Positions 1 to 5,468 of a stretch of 6,692 bases of DNA are shown in pieces (position 1 is the first letter of the stretch; each line of letters starts with the position of its first letter). The notes under the pieces are model-generated. The model made no database searches. It worked only from the letters and a program-made list of their open reading frames with translations, and was not told the DNA's origin. Made by a program: the position numbers and the translations under genes. Location: assembly GCA_001791715.1 (NCBI GenBank), contig MGFD01000021.1, positions 3,452-10,143 of the forward strand. The letters are read 5' to 3'. The DNA comes from Candidatus Uhrbacteria bacterium RIFOXYB2_FULL_45_11. Lineage in GTDB: Bacteria; Patescibacteriota; Patescibacteriia; UBA9934; GWF2-40-263.

Positions 1-410
1 TTGCAATCCTTATGCTCATGACACGGATCACACAAACGCACAAAACTCGAGAGACAAACAGAAACGACGTCCGTACTTCCTGAAGCCACTGTTGCGCAAT
101 AAAATCCTTTCGGACAATCGCTCACGCACGACTTCGTGCAGACATTTCCATTTGGTGTTTCCGTACAATATCCCGAATCACAATCGGCGTTACTAAGACA
201 TGTGTGCCCAAAGCTGCCAATCATGGCGGGAGTGTCTGTAATTGCAATTTCTGCATCGGTTGAGTTGACCAATGCTCCGTCTTGTTCCTCAGCATGATCA
301 AGAAATTTTGCGTCTTGGTTGGGCACAATCGAATCAGGTTCACTTGAACAAGCAACGAGGACCATTGGCACAAGGAGAAATCTTTTGAGCGAACGCGAGG
401 TCGTGACCAT
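1..410 (-). CDS. Cysteine-rich surface lipoprotein, 3' end cut by the window edge
   Basis: The frame is open from the ATG at 408-410 to the left edge, giving 136 visible residues with no stop, so the gene continues outside. The start is set by GGAGG at 415-419, four bases upstream. The N-terminus is a lipoprotein signal: basic residues (R6, K9, R10), a short hydrophobic stretch and the lipobox LVAC with C21 as the lipidated residue. An acidic, Ser/Asp-rich linker follows to about residue 69. From C71 on the chain is cysteine-rich, with C at 71, 77, 82, 91, 95, 99, 105, 119, 127, 130 and 136 and the segments CPKGFYC and LCDPC. This style resembles extracellular Cys-rich proteins that I know mainly from Myxococcota. 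The likely location is the outer face of the cytoplasmic membrane, with the cysteines in disulfides. The function is unknown. It has its own promoter and shares leader features with the lipoprotein gene just upstream. The lipoprotein call is firm; anything about partners would be a guess. Confidence 0.85.
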   Translation of the reverse strand, partial: MVTTSRSLKRFLLVPMVLVACSSEPDSIVPNQDAKFLDHAEEQDGALVNSTDAEIAITDTPAMIGSFGHTCLSNADCDSGYCTETPNGNVCTKSCVSDCPKGFYCATVASGSTDVVSVCLSSFVRLCDPCHEHKDC

Positions 411-423
411 GAAGCCTCCACAT

Positions 424-444
424 CTTTAAACCGTGGGTTTAAAG
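424..444 (-). promoter_or_regulatory. Perfect 9-bp hairpin in the 5' leader of the left lipoprotein gene
   Basis: CTTTAAACC (424-432) and GGTTTAAAG (436-444) are perfect inverted arms around a 3-base loop. The hairpin lies in the predicted transcribed leader, with its base only four bases from the GGAGG ribosome-binding site at 415-419. It has no T-run, so it is not a terminator. It could tune ribosome access, protect the mRNA or be a protein-binding site. The structure is seen directly; the role is inferred. Confidence 0.55.
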
Positions 445-450
445 GCAAAT

Positions 451-468
451 GCACAAGAAAGCGTGCTC
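451..468 (-). promoter_or_regulatory. 5'-end leader motif GAGCAC...CTTGTGC (copy 1)
   Basis: Read on the minus strand, this is GAGCACGCTTTCTTGTGC, with GCAC and GTGC able to pair. It begins three bases after the -10 element, so it covers the expected transcription start. A near-identical motif lies at exactly the same distance from the -10 element of the other lipoprotein gene (2298-2318). It may be a 5'-end stabilising hairpin or an operator over the start site. Confidence 0.55.
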
Positions 469-471
469 CTG

Positions 472-500
472 TTTATAGCAATCATTTTTCGTTCTGTCAA
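472..500 (-). promoter_or_regulatory. Strong sigma70-type promoter for the left lipoprotein gene
   Basis: On the minus strand there is a perfect -35 TTGACA (495-500), a 17-base spacer and the extended -10 TGCTATAAA (hexamer at 472-477). This is the closest to consensus of the promoters in the window and predicts high basal expression. Transcription should start near 465, leaving a leader of about 55 bases. Confidence 0.8.
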
Positions 501-512
501 TCATTCCAAGTC

Positions 513-543
513 AAAATAAAAAACCCTCTCACGCGAGAGGGTT
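513..543 (-). terminator. Intrinsic terminator of the repeat lipoprotein gene
   Basis: AACCCTCTC (522-530) and GAGAGGGTT (535-543) form a perfect 9-bp stem with a 4-base loop. On the minus strand the T-rich tract TTTTTTATTTT follows. The stop codon TAA (542-544) supplies the first two bases of the stem. Confidence 0.9.
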
Positions 544-2266
544 AAGGGCAGTTCATCTTGATGTGATCGCATTTACCGTCTTTTGGGATGCAGGCATCCA
601 CAGTACATGGCACATTATCATCACAGGTATTGACCGTGCCTTTGCATTGACTGGAAAGACAAATGTCTGCAATGGTGCACAAATCACCGTCATCACACTT
701 GTTTGTGTCATTCAACGATTGAAACACGCACTTTCCCGTTGCTTTGTTGCAGCTGTCCTTTGTGCACGTATTGTCGTCATTGCACACAACCGGCTTTGCT
801 TTGCAGACGGATTGCTGACAGATTTCATCTGTTGAACACAAATCTCCGTCATCGCACGGCGCGTTTGGGGTTGCAATGAACACACATCCCGTCTTTTTAT
901 TGCAGCTGTCTGATGTACAGACATTACCATCGTTACAGGACATGGTTGTACCAGTGCATTTCGTTCCAGTGCAAACATCGCCCGCAGTGCAGGCATTTGC
1001 ATCAGAGCAATAATACCCATCGTTTGCCGTAAAGTTACAACTTCCGATAGCTGAATCACATGTGTCGATCGTGCAATCATTGTTGTCTTCACAGGTCTTC
1101 ACTTTGCCTTCACATTTACTTGTGAGACAAATATCACCAACCGTGCAGGCATCACCATCATTGCAGGGCGATTTGTCTTGCACCATGAAAACGCAGCCCG
1201 TATTTGCTCCACAAGAATCTTGGGTGCAATCAAGGCCGTCGCTACATTGCAAAATCTTTCCCGTACAAACACCAAGTGTACACGAGTCGTTTGTTGTACA
1301 GGCACTGCCATCGTTGCAGTAATACACACCAACCACTGCCACATTCAGACAACTTCCGTTTGCCGAGTCGCAGGAATCGGACGTACAAAGACTGCTATCG
1401 TCGCAGTTTTTTTGCGCGCCGGAAACACACTTTGAATCCTGACAGGTGTCATTCATCGTGCAGGCATTGCCATCCGTACACTTTGAACCGCTTGACGCGG
1501 AGGTAGAAAAACATCCGGACACTTTGTCACACGCATCTTGCGTACAAGGATTTGTGTCTGAGCAATTGATGTTCGATCCTTTGCACACACCTTTATCGCA
1601 CAAGTCGTTCACAGTACACTCAGAACCATCGTCGCACGGAAGATTGTTCTGCTTCACCGTAGAACATCCTGTGTTCTTGTCGCAAGAATCTTCGGTGCAA
1701 TCGATTCCGTCGTTACAGATGATTTTCGTTCCAATGCACACTCCGACCATACACGTGTCGTTCTTCGTGCAAACATCGTTATCTGTGCACGCAGCATCGA
1801 TCGGTTCATAATCGCAGCCTGAAAGCTTCTCGCAGAAATCTTTTGTACAAGGACTGTTGTCATTGCACACAACCTGTTTTGCTCCCACGCACTGACCAGA
1901 CTTCGTACAAAGATCATTCACCGTGCACGCATCACCATCCGTACAGATAGAATCCGGCTGCGGCGTATGCTGACACTCTCCCGTTCCGACATTGCACCAA
2001 TCTTGTGTGCAAGGATTTTTGGTGTCGCAAGAAGCGTGGTCCGTACACTTGAATACATCGACTGTTGTCTCAGATGCTGCGTCAAAGACATCCACACTCG
2101 ACGTCTCGTGAATCTCTTCAGACGTTTCACCAAGTTGACTTGCGTCACTCACAAGCGAATCGCTCGCAGCTTCACCGTCACGTGCTTCGACCATCTGATC
2201 GCTAGAACACCCAGCTGTAAAGAAGATAGCAAGACCAAAGACAAACGCCTTAAAACGATTGGCCAC
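542..2266 (-). CDS. Large lipoprotein with nine tandem eight-cysteine, Asp-rich repeats
   Basis: A 574-residue predicted surface lipoprotein. I chose the GTG at 2264-2266 because GGAGG (2272-2276) lies five bases upstream and the signal peptide then begins correctly. The frame stays open for 31 further codons, but those lie over the promoter. Residues 1-20 are a lipoprotein signal (basic start, hydrophobic run, lipobox TAGC, C20 lipidated). Residues 21-72 are an acidic Ser/Thr/Glu/Asp linker. A five-cysteine half unit starts at C74. From C108 to the end there are nine units of about 51 residues, each with eight cysteines in the pattern CxDGxxCTxxDxC...C...CxDxxxCTxDxC...GxC. The total is about 79 cysteines. 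The spacing implies four disulfides per unit, and the many conserved Asp could bind calcium (inference). Similar repeats are known to me from large secreted proteins of Myxococcota and some uncultured bacteria. The protein probably forms an extended rod for surface display or contact. It is monocistronic. No enzymatic domain is visible. Confidence 0.9.
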   Translation of the reverse strand: MANRFKAFVFGLAIFFTAGCSSDQMVEARDGEAASDSLVSDASQLGETSEEIHETSSVDVFDAASETTVDVFKCTDHASCDTKNPCTQDWCNVGTGECQHTPQPDSICTDGDACTVNDLCTKSGQCVGAKQVVCNDNSPCTKDFCEKLSGCDYEPIDAACTDNDVCTKNDTCMVGVCIGTKIICNDGIDCTEDSCDKNTGCSTVKQNNLPCDDGSECTVNDLCDKGVCKGSNINCSDTNPCTQDACDKVSGCFSTSASSGSKCTDGNACTMNDTCQDSKCVSGAQKNCDDSSLCTSDSCDSANGSCLNVAVVGVYYCNDGSACTTNDSCTLGVCTGKILQCSDGLDCTQDSCGANTGCVFMVQDKSPCNDGDACTVGDICLTSKCEGKVKTCEDNNDCTIDTCDSAIGSCNFTANDGYYCSDANACTAGDVCTGTKCTGTTMSCNDGNVCTSDSCNKKTGCVFIATPNAPCDDGDLCSTDEICQQSVCKAKPVVCNDDNTCTKDSCNKATGKCVFQSLNDTNKCDDGDLCTIADICLSSQCKGTVNTCDDNVPCTVDACIPKDGKCDHIKMNCP

Positions 2267-2278
2267 AAGAACCTCCAA

Positions 2279-2297
2279 AGCCCAGTCATTCCGGGCT
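2279..2297 (-). promoter_or_regulatory. Small hairpin next to the ribosome-binding site of the repeat lipoprotein gene
   Basis: AGCCC (2279-2283) and GGGCT (2293-2297) can pair as a 5-bp stem with a 9-base loop in the transcribed leader. The base of the stem is two bases from the GGAGG at 2272-2276. The position matches the stronger hairpin before the other lipoprotein gene, although the sequence differs. The stem is short, so the call is weak. Confidence 0.35.
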
Positions 2298-2318
2298 GCA
2301 CAAGAAAAAAGTGTGCTC
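2298..2318 (-). promoter_or_regulatory. 5'-end leader motif GAGCAC...CTTGTGC (copy 2)
   Basis: On the minus strand the motif starts GAGCACACTTT and ends TCTTGTGC. It is 21 bases long against 18 in copy 1 (451-468), the difference lying in the T-rich middle. GCACA and TGTGC can pair around it. It starts three bases after the -10 hexamer, exactly as in copy 1. Confidence 0.55.
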
Positions 2319-2321
2319 GCT

Positions 2322-2350
2322 TTTTTAACAGAAAATATGGGGCACGTCAA
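2322..2350 (-). promoter_or_regulatory. Sigma70-type promoter for the repeat lipoprotein gene
   Basis: On the minus strand there is -35 TTGACG (2345-2350), a 17-base spacer and extended -10 TGTTAAAAA (hexamer at 2322-2327). Transcription should start near 2315. This is why the longer frame beginning at 2359 is not the real protein: its first codons would precede the transcript. Confidence 0.75.
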
Positions 2351-2359
2351 GTTCTCCAT

Positions 2360-2388
2360 AAAAAAAATCGACCCATTTTGGATCGATT
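2360..2388 (-). terminator. Intrinsic terminator of the laccase-domain gene
   Basis: On the minus strand AATCGATCC pairs with GGGTCGATT (9 bp including one G-T pair, loop AAAAT), followed by eight T. The stop codon TAA (2387-2389) supplies the first two bases of the stem. Confidence 0.88.
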
Positions 2389-3244
2389 AGTTGAGCTTGA
2401 TGATAACGAGATTACGACGGACCTTGTCGCGACGATTCGAGTGAAAGAGGAAGTTCCCTTCCGCATCCGTTGAGGTCGCGGTGTCGAATGCGTCTTCTCT
2501 GATATCTGTGATGTCTTGTGCATCAAGCTGATGACGAGCAAGGGCGAACAAATCGATCTTGCCAGCCTCATGATCGATAATGATCGGCGGCAAATATTCG
2601 CGTTTCGCCTGCATATCAATGAGATGGTCTATCATTCGCTGATTCGCCTCACCGTATTTTTCATCATGAATTGGGTGATCGAATGACTCGGGACGAATGC
2701 CAGCTGCAAGAAAAACTTGCCGTGGTCGGTGGTCTGCAAGCGACTCTTTATTGTAAGCAATTTCATCAAGAGCATCGCAAGCTGCGTCGATCACCGTTTC
2801 ATGTGTGCGTCGATCTCCATTATCCAAATACGCACGATCCACGAGCGCGTTTCGTCCAGAATGCAAAGCGGCAACATCGTCAATCTGTGGATCAAAAATC
2901 GCAGTGGCAAGACAATCCGCCGAAGCAAGAAAGTACGCGTCGCCCGACTTTTCAAGAATCACTCCATCCGCATCCGCCCCACGAAAGAAATTCGGGAGCA
3001 ACTCATTTGGAAGATTCTCTGCAGTCACAACCTTCGCATTGAATGCCGGCTTCGGAACAAGCGCGCGCTTGATCTCATACTTGCGCATGACTTCTTCAAG
3101 CACGGCTGTGATGCCAGGATTCTTTGCTTCCATTTCTTCACGAGATGCTCCGGCGTAGTTCCAATTGAACGGAGCGCCGAAAACGATGACGGTGACTTTG
3201 CCACCAAATAGATCACGAACGTAAACAGGTTCTGGAATGTGCAT
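2387..3244 (-). CDS. Divergent laccase-domain protein (YfiH/PgeF family)
   Basis: A 285-residue cytoplasmic protein. The ATG at 3242-3244 has an excellent AGGAGGA seven bases upstream. The frame is open for 37 more codons, but they cover the promoter. Family signatures visible: ADC with C111, then 17 residues on H128 in AALHSG, matching the ADC...HAGW spacing of YfiH; a region like GPAIGP near 179-188 (AAGIRPESF); and a C-terminal DLFALARHQL segment (231-240) followed by FHSNRRD (267-273), which matches FFSYRRD. In this family one Cys and two His bind the catalytic metal, and members act as purine nucleoside phosphorylases/adenosine deaminases (older name: polyphenol oxidase). Where the usual QVHG occurs, this protein reads AFNAKVV, so N69 replaces the first His. 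HAGWRG has also become HSGRNA. The N-terminal third is hard to align. The fold assignment is good; activity is uncertain because a key residue is missing. Nucleoside salvage would suit a reduced genome. Confidence 0.78.
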   Translation of the reverse strand: MHIPEPVYVRDLFGGKVTVIVFGAPFNWNYAGASREEMEAKNPGITAVLEEVMRKYEIKRALVPKPAFNAKVVTAENLPNELLPNFFRGADADGVILEKSGDAYFLASADCLATAIFDPQIDDVAALHSGRNALVDRAYLDNGDRRTHETVIDAACDALDEIAYNKESLADHRPRQVFLAAGIRPESFDHPIHDEKYGEANQRMIDHLIDMQAKREYLPPIIIDHEAGKIDLFALARHQLDAQDITDIREDAFDTATSTDAEGNFLFHSNRRDKVRRNLVIIKLN

Positions 3245-3292
3245 TCTTTTTCCTCCTGTGGGTCTGCGACCACGTTGAAAAGCAGACGAAAA

Positions 3293-3321
3293 AGAATAAC
3301 CGATTTTTTTAAAAAAGTCAA
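3293..3321 (-). promoter_or_regulatory. Sigma70-type promoter for the laccase-domain gene
   Basis: On the minus strand there is -35 TTGACT (3316-3321), a 17-base spacer made mostly of a T5-A7 tract, and -10 TATTCT (3293-3298). The start should fall near 3286, about 40 bases before the ATG. Confidence 0.75.
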
Positions 3322-3345
3322 GCATATTGGGGTGAAGTGTATCAG

Positions 3346-3384
3346 AAAAAAACAAATTAAAAAAACCATTCGAGACGAATGGTT
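3346..3384 (-). terminator. Intrinsic terminator of the unrecognised 175-residue gene
   Basis: AACCATTCG (3364-3372) and CGAATGGTT (3376-3384) form a perfect 9-bp stem with a 3-base loop. On the minus strand a long T-rich tract interrupted by AA and G follows. The stop codon TAA (3383-3385) overlaps the stem base. Confidence 0.88.
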
Positions 3385-3910
3385 AGGGTTGAGCAGGCAA
3401 AGCCATAGCCGGTTGCGACTTAGAAATCAGAAATTGCAAAAGAGACTGTTTGCCACGTTGGAATTCCTTGTTGAACAGGCCCAACACATCAATCAGTGGA
3501 AAAGGCTCGTCCACGAACACACCAGCTTCAAACCGTCGACTGATGAACAGTTCTGGTTTGTTCCGAATAGAGTATTGCGCCTCGGGCAGAACGATCGCGA
3601 ACGGGCTATCAGACCACAAAATGAACATAGCATCTTCTGTTGTGGCCTCAATAAAATCTCCTTGCGTATGTGCGCAATCGTCGATTTCTAATATTCCCTG
3701 GTGGACCGGACTCATCGAAACAACATCGGGAAATACACAAGAACTGCTAAGAAAACGATCGGTGTGCAAATACGCATCGGGTTCCGGATAGTTCCTGTTC
3801 CCACTTGTGTACTGACGAAACACGACCGCCCAGCACGCGTCAGGCACCTCAAAGGACTCAAGGTATGAATTGAATTCACCAAAGCACTTAAGTACCGTCC
3901 GAATTTCCAC
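3383..3910 (-). CDS. Unrecognised 175-residue soluble protein
   Basis: I do not recognise the family. The start is the GTG at 3908-3910, with GAGGTG at 3916-3921 five bases upstream. The next in-frame Met (M66) is far inside, so an internal start is unlikely. There is no signal peptide or membrane segment. The chain is mixed alpha/beta in character, rich in Phe and acidic residues, with hydrophobic strands such as AMFILW (94-99) and FAIVLPE (104-110). It has four cysteines (9, 26, 58, 79) with no metal-binding spacing, and a Pro/Ala-rich tail. It is flanked by terminators on both sides and has its own putative promoter. That it is a real gene is supported by the ribosome-binding site, the open frame and a terminator placed exactly at its stop. 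Function cannot be proposed from sequence. Confidence 0.78.
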   Translation of the reverse strand: MEIRTVLKCFGEFNSYLESFEVPDACWAVVFRQYTSGNRNYPEPDAYLHTDRFLSSSCVFPDVVSMSPVHQGILEIDDCAHTQGDFIEATTEDAMFILWSDSPFAIVLPEAQYSIRNKPELFISRRFEAGVFVDEPFPLIDVLGLFNKEFQRGKQSLLQFLISKSQPAMALPAQP

Positions 3911-3928
3911 CTGTACACCTCACGTCTC

Positions 3929-3957
3929 AAAAAAAACGAGACTCCAAAGAGTACTCG
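3929..3957 (-). terminator. Intrinsic terminator of murC
   Basis: On the minus strand CGAG-T-ACTC pairs with GAGTCTCG (8 bp with a single bulged T, loop TTTG), followed by eight T at 3929-3936. It lies about 30 bases after the murC stop. The same bases contain the candidate -10 element of the next gene. Confidence 0.82.
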
Positions 3958-3976
3958 ATTTTTGCAGAAAAGTCAA
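3948..3976 (-). promoter_or_regulatory. Candidate promoter of the 175-residue gene, overlapping the murC terminator
   Basis: On the minus strand there is -35 TTGACT (3971-3976), a 17-base spacer and the poor -10 TACTCT (3948-3953). The -10 lies within the first arm of the murC terminator hairpin. No other promoter fits in the 18 bases between the T-run and the start codon. The -35 and spacing match the other promoters here, but the -10 has only three consensus bases. Confidence 0.5.
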
Positions 3977-3987
3977 TGGCTTGTGGT

Positions 3988-5385
3988 TTAACAAATCTCC
4001 CGCGCAATACAATCAATATCCCCTGCTCCCATCACAATCAGCACATCATTCGATCGGACAACCTGCTCGAGAGCAGATCTTACTGCATCGAAATTATGGC
4101 TGAACATGACGTGGGCTCCTGGATTTTCTTTTTTGATTTTCTCTACAATCAACCTTGACGACATTTCGTGTTCTTCGTTTCTGCCGGCGACGTCATAAAT
4201 TTCTGCGACCACAGTTTCATCGGCAAGTTGAAGTGCATGCACGAATCCGTCGAATAAAGCTTTCGTTCTGGAATGCTGATGCGGTTGAAAACACAAGACG
4301 ATTCTTCGGCCTGGGAAAAACTCACGAGCAGCGCTTACGGTTTTTTCTACCGCGGTTGGATGATGTCCATAGTCTGAGATGACATCCGCTTCTCGCCAAG
4401 TACCGACGCGTTCAAATCGGCGCCAGATTCCAGGGAAGGTTTCGAGCACACGCGCACATGTTTCAAATGGAACACCAAGTTCCATTGCGGCCGATGTTGC
4501 GGCGAGAGCGTTTAGAACGTTGTATGATCCTGGAATGATAAGTTTGAGGCGACCGAGAAGTTCGTCGCGATGGACGTTGAAAGATTGTTCGCCTTTTGAG
4601 GTGATGCGATCGAGGGCGACATACGAGTTATGCGTTACACCTCCCCCTGCCCCCTCCTCGATGAGGAGGGGGTTCTCGATTCCATAAGTAATTGGCCGTT
4701 CGACCTTCAATTTCATGGATTCCGCGTCATCCGCATTCATGATCATCATTCCCTTTCCGATGAGCTTATCGGCAAAAATCTGGAATGTATCGCGGATGTG
4801 ATTGATGTCGCGGTAGTAATCAAGGTGGTCTTCTTCAATGTTTGTAAGCACAATCATCTCCGGATGAAGGTTCAGCATGTTTGCTTGATACTCGCATCCT
4901 TCCACCACAAAGAATCGGCCTTTGCCGAGGCGGAGATTTTTATCAGGAAAGTTTGGAACAAAGGATCCGACAAGAACCGTTGGATCATATCCAGCTGCTT
5001 CAAGCATAAGACCAACGAGTGCGGTGGTTGTGCTCTTGCCATGGGTTCCAGTGATTACGATCGTTGAAAATGTTTTTGAAACTTCACCCAGGAACTGGGC
5101 GTAAGAGACTTCTGGAATGCCTCTTTCACGAGCCGTGGTTCTTTCTGGGTTGGTTGATGGAACAGCTGAGGAATAAATCAAAACATCCACACCATCAAGA
5201 ACGTGCGAAGTATCATGACCGATATTTACTTGAATACCTTTTTTATTCAGGTCTTGAACCATCTCAGAATCATGGACATCTGACCCAGTGACGCGCTTTT
5301 CTTTATACAATAAAAACTTGGCGAGGGCGGACATGCCGATTCCGCCGATTCCAACAAAATGGAAGTGATTTTTTTCAAGTAACAT
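3988..5385 (-). CDS. murC: UDP-N-acetylmuramate--L-alanine ligase
   Basis: MurC adds L-alanine to UDP-MurNAc using ATP, the first amino-acid step of peptidoglycan precursor synthesis, in the cytoplasm. The 465 residues match the family length. The motifs occur in order: the nucleotide-binding loop GIGGIGMS (12-19), the ATP-binding GTHGKSTTT (113-121), NIEEDHLDYY (182-191), NVLNALAA (289-296), RRFERVG (322-328), DYGHHPT (338-344), FQPHQHSRT (367-375) and GAGDI (453-457). All the expected catalytic segments are intact. I start at the ATG at 5383-5385, five residues before HFHFVGIGG. The frame runs 29 codons further, but that stretch crosses the upstream terminator and promoter. No Shine-Dalgarno is visible and a -10 element lies nine bases upstream, so the mRNA may be leaderless. 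Residues 239-250 look like an insertion encoded by a GC-rich palindromic element. Unusually, no other mur or fts gene is adjacent. Confidence 0.97.
   Translation of the reverse strand: MLLEKNHFHFVGIGGIGMSALAKFLLYKEKRVTGSDVHDSEMVQDLNKKGIQVNIGHDTSHVLDGVDVLIYSSAVPSTNPERTTARERGIPEVSYAQFLGEVSKTFSTIVITGTHGKSTTTALVGLMLEAAGYDPTVLVGSFVPNFPDKNLRLGKGRFFVVEGCEYQANMLNLHPEMIVLTNIEEDHLDYYRDINHIRDTFQIFADKLIGKGMMIMNADDAESMKLKVERPITYGIENPLLIEEGAGGGVTHNSYVALDRITSKGEQSFNVHRDELLGRLKLIIPGSYNVLNALAATSAAMELGVPFETCARVLETFPGIWRRFERVGTWREADVISDYGHHPTAVEKTVSAAREFFPGRRIVLCFQPHQHSRTKALFDGFVHALQLADETVVAEIYDVAGRNEEHEMSSRLIVEKIKKENPGAHVMFSHNFDAVRSALEQVVRSNDVLIVMGAGDIDCIAREIC
4637..4672. repeat. GC-rich palindromic repeat-like element inside murC
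   Basis: CCCCCTCCTC (4650-4659) and GAGGAGGGGG (4663-4672) are perfect 10-base inverted arms around GAT. They are preceded on the plus strand by a second C-rich block, CACCTCCCCCTG, at 4639-4650. Base use is unlike the rest of murC. On the coding strand it reads PLLIEEGAGGGV in frame (residues 239-250), a glycine-rich loop where E. coli MurC, from memory, is about 13 residues shorter. It resembles a REP-like or Rickettsia-palindromic-element-like insertion. No second copy occurs in the window. Confidence 0.6.
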
Positions 5386-5394
5386 AGTGATGAC

Positions 5395-5400
5395 AGGATA
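5395..5400 (-). promoter_or_regulatory. Extended -10 element of murC
   Basis: On the minus strand TGC-TATCCT is an extended -10 (hexamer at 5395-5400, TGC at 5401-5403). Seventeen bases further upstream only a poor -35 (TGTTCA) is found, so promoter recognition would rely on the extended -10. The start codon is nine bases downstream. Confidence 0.5.
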
Positions 5401-5428
5401 GCAAAAGCGAACAAAGGTGAACAGAGGA

Positions 5429-5453
5429 ATAAAAAAACCCATCATTGATGGGC
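5429..5453 (-). terminator. Intrinsic terminator of the SPFH gene
   Basis: On the minus strand GCCCATC pairs with GATGGGT (6 bp plus one G-T pair, loop AAT), followed by a T-run. A second small hairpin, AGTCTT/AAGACT (5459-5476), lies just before it over the stop codon. Confidence 0.85.
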
Positions 5454-5468
5454 ATGTGAGTCTTAAAA

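Noticed and set aside
563..1811. Plus-strand and alternative-frame open frames across the cysteine repeat gene
   Set aside because: They are shadows of the repeat gene; they lack ribosome-binding sites and their repetitiveness mirrors the minus-strand repeats.
542..1945. Regularly spaced similar DNA blocks suggestive of a CRISPR array
   Set aside because: The period is about 155 bases, the blocks are diverged and they encode an in-frame protein repeat.
1..2266. Assignment of the window to Myxococcota on the basis of Cys-rich proteins
   Set aside because: The AT-rich intergenic regions and balanced codon use do not suit that GC-rich group; similar repeats occur in other uncultured bacteria.
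2267..2359. N-terminal extension of the repeat lipoprotein from an upstream ATG (605 residues)
   Set aside because: It overlaps the promoter and leader, has no ribosome-binding site and would bury the lipoprotein signal 31 residues inside.
3304..3316. T7-A6 palindrome as a terminator or operator
   Set aside because: It is the spacer of a well-formed promoter and has no GC stem.
3245..3355. N-terminal extension of the laccase-domain protein (322 residues)
   Set aside because: It covers the TTGACT/TATTCT promoter, while a strong AGGAGGA marks the ATG at 3244.
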